NCBI GenBank assembly: GCA_027619145.1
Contig: JAQCGA010000116.1
Coordinates: 1-9,328 of the forward strand
Origin: a bacterium
Lineage (GTDB): Bacteria; Latescibacterota; UBA2968; GCA-2709665
DNA length: 9,328 bases
Reading direction: 5' to 3'
Shown here: positions 1 to 9,328 of the stretch, one piece after another
Layout of the letters: each line of letters starts with the position of its first letter
How positions within the stretch are numbered: the stretch's first letter is position 1
Made by a program: the position numbers and the translations under genes
Notes under the pieces: generated by a model
What the model saw: only the letters and a program-made list of their open reading frames with translations
Database searches by the model: none
What the model was told of the DNA's origin: nothing

Positions 1-1
1 A

Positions 2-40
2 GCCCGACAAGGTGAGGGCCGCTTCGAACACATCCCTTAA
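2..40 (+). CDS. possible 3' end of an upstream gene (partial)
   Basis: One open frame enters from the left edge and reads ARQGEGRFEHIP before a TAA at 38-40, 15 nt before the metallopeptidase start. Another frame (PDKVRAASNTSLNQKEPQ) runs on to a TGA at 57-59 that overlaps the ATG. Only about a dozen codons are visible, so neither frame can be proven and no family can be named. If the first is real, it is the tail of a gene in the same direction, and the metallopeptidase would be a downstream member of an operon. This would fit the lack of an obvious promoter in the first 55 bases. Confidence 0.25.
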   Translation, partial: ARQGEGRFEHIP

Positions 41-55
41 CCAGAAAGAACCCCA

Positions 56-1537
56 ATGAAAATCGCCATTGCCGAAATCGGCCAGGAAACCGACAGCTTC
101 AACCCGATTCCCACCACCCTGGAATTCTTCGAGAACTACGGACTCCACTTTGGTGAAAAAATCCTGGACATGACAAAAGACGTCGGCCTCCTCGGCGGCT
201 TCCTGGACATTGCACAGGAACAGCCCGAAACCCTGGAACTCGTCCCCATCATCCGCGCCTGGGCCGGTGCCAGCGGTCCCATCACTACAGACACCCTCGA
301 ATACTTCGAAGAAAAACTCGTCACCGGCATCCAGAACGCCTTACCCCTGGACGGCATCTTCCTGGGCCTGCATGGGGCCGCCGCATCGCACAAGGACGAT
401 GACCTGGAAGGGTACCTCCTGGAATCCCTCCGCAAAGCAGTCGGCCCTCAAATCCCCATCGTCTCCCCCCTGGACCACCACGCCAACATCACCCGCCGCA
501 TGGTTGAACACGCGGACCTCATCGTGGGCCATCGCACCCAGCCCCACGACCTCATCGACACCGGCCGCGTTGCTGCCCGCCTCTTCTTTCGCATGCTCCG
601 GGGCGAAATTCAACCCACTGTTGGCTGGCAGAAAATCCCCATGATCACCCAGCAGGACCAGTTCCTCACCTCCGCTGGCCCCATGAAAACCTGGTTCGAC
701 CTGGCCCGAAACATGGAAACCCAACCCGGCGTCCTCACCACATCGCCTTTTCCCATGCAACCCTGGCTGGACGTCAAAGAAGGCGGCTGGACCGCCCTCG
801 TCTATACAGACAACAACACGGACCAGGCCCAGTCTCTGGCCGACGAACTCGCCAACAAAGCCTGGGAACTCCGCGATCAATTCTGGGTCTCCGAACGCGC
901 CACCCCCGCAGATGCCGTGCAACAAGCCGTCGAAACCGAAGAAGGACTTGTCATCCTCTCCGACACTGGAGACTCCGTGTACGGCGGCTCTCCCGGAGAC
1001 AGCACCTGTATCCTCCGCGAACTCATCCGCCAGAAAATCCCCTGCACCGCCCTCGTCCCCTTAATCGACCCCATCGCCCTCGAAGAAGCCACCCACGCCG
1101 GAATCGGCAGCCAGATCACCTTCACCGTAGGTGCCAAACACGATACCGTCTTTAATCAACCCCTCGAAATTACCGGCCAGGTCACCGCCCTCTCCCACGG
1201 CCTCCAGGTCCACCTCGAAGCCCGGGGCTTTGCAGATATTGGCCCCACGGCCCGTATCGAAATTGGCAACGTCAACCTGATCCTCCTTGCCGAACGCAGC
1301 TTCGCCATCAACCAACCCATCCTCTACACCCACCTGGGCATCAACATGGACAGTGCCAAAATGGTCGTTGTCAAAACCGCCAGCAACTTCCAATTCTTCC
1401 AGCCCTGGCGCAAAAAACTCATCCGTGTAGACTCTCCCGGAACCACCCAATCTGACCTCACCGCCTTCACCTGGAACCACCTGCCCCGACCGATTCATCC
1501 CCTGGATGATCTTCAGGACTGGCGTGCCGGGCAATAA
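56..1537 (+). CDS. M81 family metallopeptidase (MlrC-like)
   Basis: A 493-aa protein of the M81/MlrC family. MlrC was first described as the peptidase that completes breakdown of linear microcystin, but most members act on unknown peptides or related amides. The N-terminal domain (about 1-290) holds the family metal site: H106 in LHGAAA, D140 and H142 in LDHHAN, and H164 in RTQPHD. The spacing of these residues equals that of the His150, Asp184, His186 and His208 residues reported for Sphingomonas MlrC, as far as I recall them, and E11 in GQETDSF probably stands for the family Glu. The C-terminal domain (about 295-480) begins with the typical Asp/Gly-rich stretch DTGDSVYGGSPGDST. There is no signal peptide, so it is probably cytoplasmic. 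MKIAIAEI at the first ATG is a usual family start. The upstream AAAGAA is only a weak ribosome binding site. The substrate cannot be inferred, and microcystin is unlikely to be the native one. Confidence 0.93.
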   Translation: MKIAIAEIGQETDSFNPIPTTLEFFENYGLHFGEKILDMTKDVGLLGGFLDIAQEQPETLELVPIIRAWAGASGPITTDTLEYFEEKLVTGIQNALPLDGIFLGLHGAAASHKDDDLEGYLLESLRKAVGPQIPIVSPLDHHANITRRMVEHADLIVGHRTQPHDLIDTGRVAARLFFRMLRGEIQPTVGWQKIPMITQQDQFLTSAGPMKTWFDLARNMETQPGVLTTSPFPMQPWLDVKEGGWTALVYTDNNTDQAQSLADELANKAWELRDQFWVSERATPADAVQQAVETEEGLVILSDTGDSVYGGSPGDSTCILRELIRQKIPCTALVPLIDPIALEEATHAGIGSQITFTVGAKHDTVFNQPLEITGQVTALSHGLQVHLEARGFADIGPTARIEIGNVNLILLAERSFAINQPILYTHLGINMDSAKMVVVKTASNFQFFQPWRKKLIRVDSPGTTQSDLTAFTWNHLPRPIHPLDDLQDWRAGQ

Positions 1538-1557
1538 TCTTATACATTATCCTTTCT

Positions 1558-5756
<4,199 letters not shown>

Positions 5757-5866
5757 ACACGGATCCGATTCAAAATAAAAAAGTATATTCCACCAATACT
5801 CTGGAGGCCGAATAGAGGCTGCAGAAATCCGCTATCAATCAGAGCCTTACCGCTAATACACAACGG
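5757..5866. other. intergenic region after isocitrate dehydrogenase, no terminator recognised
   Basis: About 110 bases with no credible open frame. The only inverted repeat is short: AGTAT at 5782-5786 against ATACT at 5796-5800, with no following T-run. Read-through from isocitrate dehydrogenase into the next unit is therefore possible, although that unit has its own promoter. Confidence 0.5.
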
Positions 5867-5894
5867 TTGCTTTTCCGGAAAATCAGACTATATT
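5867..5894 (+). promoter_or_regulatory. probable promoter of the small-protein/nucleotidyltransferase unit
   Basis: TTGCTT at 5867-5872 and TATATT at 5889-5894 are separated by 16 bp, in an A/T-rich stretch immediately before the 5929 gene. Start of transcription would be about 5901, giving a leader near 28 nt. A second -10-like hexamer, TATAAC, lies at 5895-5900 but would make the spacer too long. The -35 is only moderate, which fits a promoter controlled by a regulator. Confidence 0.45.
5871..5882. promoter_or_regulatory. 12-bp perfect palindrome in the promoter, candidate operator
   Basis: TTTTCCGGAAAA is a perfect palindrome that overlaps the -35 element and the start of the spacer. A second inverted pair, AAAATC at 5879-5884 and GATTTT at 5902-5907, is centred on the -10 element. 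Both positions would let a bound protein block RNA polymerase. Palindromic operators in this place are usual for self-regulated two-gene modules. No DNA-binding domain is evident in either encoded protein, so the regulator is unknown. Confidence 0.4.
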
Positions 5895-5928
5895 TATAAC
5901 AGATTTTACCTGATATCGGAGAGATCAA

Positions 5929-6111
5929 ATGATACAAAAAGTAATTCAAAAAAGAAACCTGAAGACCTCTTCTCAACCAAAAGAAGATCTGGCCTACTGG
6001 CTCAGCCGCCCCCCGAAGGAACGGGTCTTAACCGTAGACTATCTCAGGCGACAACAACATGGAAGCACAGGCAGACTTCAAAGAGTTGCTCACGTTATTC
6101 AACGCGCATAA
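5929..6111 (+). CDS. small conserved-looking protein paired with a nucleotidyltransferase
   Basis: A 60-aa basic protein. Residues 1-18 are variable and Lys-rich. From residue 20 the sequence DLAYWLSRPPKERVLTVDYL, then the basic stretch RRQQHGSTGRLQRVAHVIQRA, has the look of a conserved family: an acidic/aromatic head, a Pro-Pro turn and a basic helix ending at the stop. I recall similar short proteins encoded directly before AbiEii-like nucleotidyltransferases in several environmental bacteria, but I cannot name a Pfam family for it. GGAGAG at 5918-5923 lies 5 nt before the ATG and makes the start secure. The last 53 nt overlap the next gene in another frame, so the two are probably translationally coupled and made in fixed proportion. 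A possible role is partner or antitoxin of the enzyme (inference only). No membrane segment or signal is seen. Confidence 0.75.
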   Translation: MIQKVIQKRNLKTSSQPKEDLAYWLSRPPKERVLTVDYLRRQQHGSTGRLQRVAHVIQRA

Positions 6112-6505
6112 CGTCGCCTATGTAATCGTGGGGGCCTACGCCCTTTCGTATCACGGATCGCCGCGATACACCGGAGACCTGGATATTCTCATTCGTCCAG
6201 ATTCCGAAAATGCACAAAGGATACTGAATGCCCTGGCCGACTTCGGATTTGGAAACCTGGGATTAACATCAGCAGATTTCACAACGCCAGACAATGTGAT
6301 TCAGCTCGGCTATCCTCCGGTACGTATCGACCTTGTCACATCGATTACAGGAGTTCCCTGGGAAGAGGTGGATCGCCATAAAGAAGCAGACACCTATGGT
6401 GACGTGGAGACCTTTTACATCGGTCGATCACAGCTAATAAAAAACAAGCGCCTCACAGGTCGAAAGAAAGATCTGGCAGACCTGGAGTCACTTGGAGAAG
6501 AATAA
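6059..6505 (+). CDS. minimal nucleotidyltransferase (MNT / AbiEii-like or DUF6036-like)
   Basis: A 148-aa single-domain protein of the nucleotidyltransferase superfamily. The core is VGAYALSYHGSPRYTGDLDILI (residues 24-45): a glycine-containing helix start, the RYTGDLD motif with metal-binding D40 and D42, and a third acidic residue, D91, in VRIDLVTSI. The C-terminal KNKRLTGRKKDLADLESL resembles the conserved Lys/Asp helix of AbiEii-type proteins. All three expected acidic residues are present, so nucleotidyl transfer to a protein or RNA is plausible. In related toxins the targets are tRNAs or partner proteins, but the target here is unknown. The ATG lies inside the upstream gene, with AGGCGA at 6046-6051 as a possible ribosome binding site. 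The gene ends 10 nt before a strong terminator. It could instead be a housekeeping antibiotic-type nucleotidyltransferase, though the paired small gene argues for a module. Confidence 0.85.
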   Translation: MEAQADFKELLTLFNAHNVAYVIVGAYALSYHGSPRYTGDLDILIRPDSENAQRILNALADFGFGNLGLTSADFTTPDNVIQLGYPPVRIDLVTSITGVPWEEVDRHKEADTYGDVETFYIGRSQLIKNKRLTGRKKDLADLESLGEE

Positions 6506-6515
6506 TTTTCCCATA

Positions 6516-6560
6516 AAAGAAGCCCAATCTATTTTCTGATCGGGCTTCTTTATTTTATTA
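6516..6560 (+). terminator. intrinsic terminator of the nucleotidyltransferase unit
   Basis: AAAGAAGCCC at 6516-6525 pairs perfectly with GGGCTTCTTT at 6542-6551, with a 16-nt loop that can pair a little further (ATC with GAT). A T-rich tail, ATTTTATT, follows. It begins 10 nt after the stop codon and isolates the unit from the sigma-factor gene downstream. Confidence 0.9.
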
Positions 6561-6564
6561 AAAC

Positions 6565-6592
6565 CGAACCTTTTCCCTCACTTGCTTGATCT
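6565..6592 (+). repeat. 28-bp imperfect direct repeat, copy 1; candidate ECF-type promoter
   Basis: This segment matches the one at 6647-6674 at 22 of 28 positions: ten identical bases CGAACCTTTT at the left, CTTGATCT at the right, and a diverged centre. GAACC at 6566-6570 resembles the GAAC -35 core of ECF sigma promoters, and TCTAA at 6590-6594, just past the repeat, resembles a sigmaE-type -10. The gap is about 2 nt longer than in the best-known sigmaE promoters. Transcription from here would start near 6600, about 55 nt before the sigma-factor start, so self-activation is conceivable. Confidence 0.55.
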
Positions 6593-6646
6593 AACAATGG
6601 AAGGAAGTCAATTTTCATCCTATATCCCACAGATTCACGCAAAGAG

Positions 6647-6674
6647 CGAACCTTTTGTCCAGCTTACTTGATCT
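6647..6674 (+). repeat. 28-bp imperfect direct repeat, copy 2, overlapping the sigma-factor start
   Basis: Second copy, displaced by 82 bp from the first. It holds the same CGAACCTTTT and CTTGATCT blocks, but the right side continues TCTTC instead of TCTAA, so a -10 is less convincing here. The proposed TTG start codon of the sigma factor at 6655 lies inside it. A protein bound here, or RNA pairing, could affect translation or transcription of the gene. Confidence 0.55.
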
Positions 6675-7320
6675 TCCTGATGAACAACAAAAAACGCGGA
6701 TCAATACGCAAGACGATGCAACCCTGGTCGCACTTGTGATCCAGAACGGCCCAGAAGCCTTTGGAGCCATCGTCACGCGCTACCAGAACGCCGTCTTCGG
6801 CGTGGCTCTCTCCAGGCTTCGTAACTTCCACGACGCCGAAGACCTCACCCAGACCACCTTCGTCGAAGCCTTCAACCGACTGGACCGTTTGAAAGATGCA
6901 ACCAATCTGGGCCCCTGGCTCCGAACCATTGCCATCAACCGGTGCATCAACTTCTTAAAACGCCGCAACCGAATCGTAGACTTCGAAACCATCGAAGAAC
7001 CGGTTTCAGAAACCCCTTCTCCGCAGGCAGAACTCGAAAAAGCCGAACTGCGTCGAGAAGTCCTGGACGCCATCGGACGGCTGAGCAAAGCACAGCGGGA
7101 AACCGTCACCCTCTACTATATTGGTGAATACACTCTCGCCGAAGTTGCCGCCATCCAGGAAGTCCCCCTTGGCACCGTAAAACGCCGCCTGCACGAAGCC
7201 CGAATACAGCTCAAAAAGGACATGTTCGAAATGGTCGAAGAAGTCCTCAAAAACAACGCGCCAGACGAAGCCCTGGCAAACCGGGTCTTTCAACTCCTCT
7301 GCTCCTATCCTACTTCATAA
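6655..7320 (+). CDS. ECF-type RNA polymerase sigma factor
   Basis: A 221-aa sigma-70 family protein of the extracytoplasmic-function class. Region 2 (about 36-105) contains AFGAIVTRYQ, the core-binding DAEDLTQTTFVEAF and the -10-reading WLRTIAINRCINFLKRR. A Glu/Pro-rich linker (111-130) follows. Region 4 (about 133-187) contains RLSKAQRETVTLYYIGEYTLAEVA and a helix-turn-helix ending GTVKRRLHEARIQLK, which should read the -35. Region 3 is absent, as expected. A 30-residue tail after region 4 (NNAPDEALANRVFQLLCSYPTS) is longer than in minimal ECF factors and might take part in control. No ATG or GTG is available in frame after the TAA at 6592. TTG at 6655, with AAAGAG at 6641-6646, is the likeliest start, but the first 18 residues are uncertain. 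No anti-sigma gene lies downstream; the next gene is a sulfatase. Confidence 0.9.
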   Translation: MSSLLDLPDEQQKTRINTQDDATLVALVIQNGPEAFGAIVTRYQNAVFGVALSRLRNFHDAEDLTQTTFVEAFNRLDRLKDATNLGPWLRTIAINRCINFLKRRNRIVDFETIEEPVSETPSPQAELEKAELRREVLDAIGRLSKAQRETVTLYYIGEYTLAEVAAIQEVPLGTVKRRLHEARIQLKKDMFEMVEEVLKNNAPDEALANRVFQLLCSYPTS

Positions 7321-7399
7321 TCCAGCCCTCTTTCCTCTTGCATCTTCCATCCACCCATCCCATCTTATCTTCTATATTTCATTGTTCCATCTCCCAACC
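7321..7399 (+). terminator. C-rich, G-poor tract, possible Rho-dependent termination region
   Basis: The 79 nt directly after the sigma-factor stop contain 33 C and only 3 G (at 7325, 7340 and 7384), with repeated CATC/TCTT pyrimidine words and no hairpin. Long unstructured C-over-G RNA of this sort is what Rho loads on. No intrinsic terminator is present between the sigma factor and the sulfatase, so Rho-dependent ending is a reasonable but unproven reading. Confidence 0.35.
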
Positions 7400-7420
7400 G
7401 GCGGACAGGCAGGGAAGGGT

Positions 7421-7460
7421 TTCGTGCCCCTTCACAACCCTTCGTGCCCTTTCGTGATCC
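7421..7460 (+). repeat. two tandem 20-bp repeats built on TTCGTGCCC
   Basis: The unit at 7421-7440 and the unit at 7441-7460 agree at 15 of 20 positions, starting with the identical nine bases TTCGTGCCC. TTTCGTG occurs once more inside the second unit (7450-7456). GAAGGG at 7414-7419 can pair with CCCTTC at 7428-7433 around an 8-nt loop just before, but without a T-run. The segment ends 30 nt before the sulfatase ATG, and no clear promoter is seen in it. It may be a dispersed intergenic repeat of this genome or a binding region for a regulator. Confidence 0.5.
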
Positions 7461-7490
7461 CGCCTTTGATTTTTTACAGGAACCCCCACC

Positions 7491-8840
7491 ATGCGCCCCA
7501 ACATCGTCTTCATCATCACAGACAACCACGCCGCCTGGACCCTGGGATGTTACGGAAATCCAGATATCCGCACGCCCAACATCGACCGCCTCGCAGAACA
7601 GGGCATTCGGTTTGCAAACGCCTATTGCGTCAACTCCGTCTGTTCACCCAGCCGTGCCACCTTCCTCACGGGTCTCATCCCCTCGCAACACGGCGTCCAC
7701 TGTTATCTCGGCGGCGAAAAACCAGACGCACAGATGGGCCCGGACGCCTACTGTACTATTCAAGAATTTACCAACTTACCCCGCGTCCTCTCCAACGCTG
7801 GCTACACCTGCGGCCTCAGTGGAAAGTGGCACCTGGGCGACAGCATGCGTCCTCAGGAAGGCTTCAGCTACTGGTTTACCAAACCCAAAGGCCACACCAG
7901 CACCTTCTACGACGACGATGCCATCTGGCAGGGCGAAATGTACAAAGAACCGCGCTACTTCACAGATGCCATTACAGACCACGCCCTGGACTTCCTCCAG
8001 CAAGCCCATCAGGACCCCTTCTTCCTCTACGTAGGATATAACGGACCCTATGGCCTGGGCGAACATATGACCAGGACACACCAGAATCAGCACACCGAAT
8101 ATTACGCAGACAAAGACCTGCCCAGCTTCCCGCGCGAACCCGTACACCCCTGGCTCAAGAACAACCGTCAAATCATCAACAATCCCGCCAGCATCCGGGG
8201 TTATGCCGCAGCCCTCAGCGCTGTGGACGACGGAGTCGGGAAAATCGTCGATGCCCTACACAAACACGGTCTGGACGACAACACCCTCGTCATCTTCACT
8301 GCAGATCAAGGACTATGCGGCGGCCACCACGGCATGTGGGGCATGGGCGACCACTCCATGCCGCTGCACACCTACGAAGAAACCATTCATATTCCGCTTA
8401 TCCTCCGCCACCCCGGCAACATCCCTTCCGGAACAACCTTCGATGGCCGCACCTGTAACTACGACTTTTTTCCTTCTCTCCTGAACTATCTCCACCTGGA
8501 AGAACACGCCCCGCAGGCCTCACCAGGCATCAGTTATGCCCGGGCACTTCACGGTGAACAAATCGAATGGGAAGACACCATTTTTCATGAATTCGAAAAC
8601 ACCCGCATGATCCGAAACGACCACTGGAAGTACACCTGGCGCCATCCCAATGGTCCCGACGAACTCTACGATATGCAATCCGACCCCGGCGAACGCAACA
8701 ACCTCGCCCATCACCCGGACTTCAACGCAATTGCCGATGATCTGCGCGGCCAAATCGACGCCTTCTTCAACCGCTATGCCAGTCCTGAATACGATCTCTG
8801 GAAACAGGGCCGATCCAAAGCCGGACGAATGGTCCACTAA
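7491..8840 (+). CDS. type I sulfatase (formylglycine-dependent, Cys type)
   Basis: A 449-aa sulfatase of the alkaline-phosphatase-like superfamily, which hydrolyses sulfate esters. The sulfatase signature CSPSRATFLTG begins at C51, the residue converted to formylglycine by a separate maturase, with R55 completing CxPSR. SGKWHLG gives K112 and H114 for sulfate binding. The first metal segment is FIITDNHAAWTLGCYGN (D11, N12) and the second is FTADQGLCGGHHG (D272, Q273). The more usual residues are Asp-Asp and Asp-Asn/His, and the usual PH pair is PY here (Y187 in YNGPYGLG). The C-terminal part has the common DELYDMQSDPGERNNL block near 390. There is no signal peptide, so it probably works in the cytoplasm on imported substrates; the substrate class cannot be told. 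AGGA at 7478-7481, 9 nt before the ATG, supports the start. It may serve scavenging of sulfated glycans or choline-sulfate-like compounds. Confidence 0.93.
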   Translation: MRPNIVFIITDNHAAWTLGCYGNPDIRTPNIDRLAEQGIRFANAYCVNSVCSPSRATFLTGLIPSQHGVHCYLGGEKPDAQMGPDAYCTIQEFTNLPRVLSNAGYTCGLSGKWHLGDSMRPQEGFSYWFTKPKGHTSTFYDDDAIWQGEMYKEPRYFTDAITDHALDFLQQAHQDPFFLYVGYNGPYGLGEHMTRTHQNQHTEYYADKDLPSFPREPVHPWLKNNRQIINNPASIRGYAAALSAVDDGVGKIVDALHKHGLDDNTLVIFTADQGLCGGHHGMWGMGDHSMPLHTYEETIHIPLILRHPGNIPSGTTFDGRTCNYDFFPSLLNYLHLEEHAPQASPGISYARALHGEQIEWEDTIFHEFENTRMIRNDHWKYTWRHPNGPDELYDMQSDPGERNNLAHHPDFNAIADDLRGQIDAFFNRYASPEYDLWKQGRSKAGRMVH

Positions 8841-8842
8841 AA

Positions 8843-8879
8843 AAAAGGCGCAACAGCCATTTTGGCCATTGCGCCTTTT
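8843..8879. terminator. bidirectional intrinsic terminator between sulfatase and citrate synthase
   Basis: AAAAGGCGCAA at 8843-8853 pairs perfectly with TTGCGCCTTTT at 8869-8879. Inside, after a small internal loop, GCCA (8856-8859) pairs with TGGC (8863-8866) around a 3-nt loop. On the plus strand the tail is TTTTC. On the minus strand it is a run of eight T, so it should work best for citrate synthase while also ending the sulfatase transcript. Confidence 0.9.
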
Positions 8880-8914
8880 CGATTGATCTATTTCTACTAC
8901 ACCCGGTATGTCTT

Positions 8915-9328
8915 CTACCGTTTGTTTTTCTGAACATAATCTCGCGTGTCCGCACCCGTGTACACTTGCCGGGGCCGCGCGATCCGCTGCTCCTCGTCGT
9001 TCAGCATTTCCTTCCACTGCGCCAACCAACCGGAAGTCCGGGGAATCGCAAACAACACCGGATACATATCCACCGGCAATCCCATCGCCTGGTAGATAAT
9101 TCCCGAATAAAAGTCCACGTTCGGGTACAGATTCCGCGAAACAAAATAATCATCTTCCAGCGCAATCCGTTCCAACTCCAGGGCAATATCAATCAATGGG
9201 TTTTTGCCCGTAACCTCGAACACCTCGTATGCCGTCTTCTTGATAATCTTCGCACGAGGATCATAGCTCTTATATACCCGGTGTCCAAAGCCTTGCAGCA
9301 AAACCTTGTGCTCCCGTACCTGCTTGAT
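8915..9328 (-). CDS. gltA: citrate synthase, C-terminal part (partial at window edge)
   Basis: The visible 137 codons are the C-terminal third of a type II (GltA-like) citrate synthase, which condenses acetyl-CoA and oxaloacetate to citrate at the entry of the TCA cycle. The frame is open to the window edge, beginning [20 protein letters not shown]. The family blocks follow in order: [15 protein letters not shown] with the catalytic His (codon at 9281-9283), [27 protein letters not shown] with the catalytic Asp (codon at 9113-9115), a GWLAQWKEM block and [10 protein letters not shown]. It ends RDYVQKNKR, close to the E. coli end. The ATG/TTG-like start within the visible part is not the true start, and most of the protein lies beyond 9328. 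It is convergent with the sulfatase and shares its terminator. Whether it belongs to the allosteric NADH-inhibited group cannot be judged without the N-terminal domain. Confidence 0.96.
   Translation of the reverse strand: MKQVREHKVLLQGFGHRVYKSYDPRAKIIKKTAYEVFEVTGKNPLIDIALELERIALEDDYFVSRNLYPNVDFYSGIIYQAMGLPVDMYPVLFAIPRTSGWLAQWKEMLNDEEQRIARPRQVYTGADTRDYVQKNKR

Noticed and set aside
5781..5800. Hairpin AGTAT/ATACT as terminator of isocitrate dehydrogenase
   Set aside because: A 5-bp A/T-rich stem without a T-tract is too weak.
6597..6671. 24-codon ATG frame (MEGSQFSSYIPQIHAKSEPF...) just before and overlapping the sigma factor, as a leader peptide
   Set aside because: It has no ribosome binding site, no recognisable attenuator-like codons and is out of frame with the sigma factor. 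Such a short frame is expected by chance.
7382..8041. 219-aa plus-strand frame across the sulfatase start
   Set aside because: Its His/Arg/Pro-rich translation has no recognisable domain, and the overlapping frame encodes a clear sulfatase.

Overview
The window reads as chromosomal DNA of a free-living heterotrophic bacterium with moderately high G+C. The gene mix is an M81 (MlrC-type) metallopeptidase, a cytoplasmic one-Cys sulfatase, an ECF sigma factor without a neighbouring anti-sigma gene, an MNT-like nucleotidyltransferase pair and TCA-cycle enzymes. This recalls uncultured lineages such as Poribacteria or Latescibacterota, but that is an impression from gene content, not a demonstrated placement. 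Nothing phage-, plasmid- or IS-like and no rRNA, tRNA or CRISPR was seen.

Layout. Positions 1-3342: a possible tail of an upstream gene, then an M81 metallopeptidase and, 20 nt later, an ABC-F (Uup-type) ATPase, both on +. Positions 3343-3533: an intergenic region with a strong extended -10 sigma70-type promoter and a clear ribosome binding site. Positions 3534-5756: a complete monomeric NADP-dependent isocitrate dehydrogenase with its substrate, metal and NADP residues intact. Positions 5757-6560: a self-contained two-gene unit with its own promoter, in which a 60-aa protein overlaps by 53 nt a 148-aa minimal nucleotidyltransferase. A 12-bp palindrome lies in the promoter and a strong intrinsic terminator closes the unit. 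Positions 6561-7320: an ECF sigma factor that seems to start at TTG and is preceded by a 28-bp imperfect direct repeat carrying an ECF-like GAACC element. Positions 7321-7490: a C-rich, G-poor tract followed by a 20-bp tandem repeat. Positions 7491-8840: a sulfatase. Positions 8841-8914: a terminator shared with the convergent citrate synthase, whose C-terminal third occupies 8915-9328 on the minus strand.

Isocitrate dehydrogenase and citrate synthase are both oxidative TCA enzymes, but they lie on opposite strands with unrelated genes between them, so this is not a TCA operon. Base and codon use changes visibly within the window. The M81, ABC-F, ECF and sulfatase genes strongly favour C-ending codons (GCC, CTC, GAC, CCC). 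The 3534-6505 block (isocitrate dehydrogenase plus the nucleotidyltransferase pair) uses a more mixed set (GCG, GAT, CCG, TTG, ATT), which fits separate acquisition. The least familiar element is the overlapping small-protein/nucleotidyltransferase unit with its palindromic promoter. It resembles a toxin-antitoxin or defence-type module, but its function cannot be shown from sequence alone.
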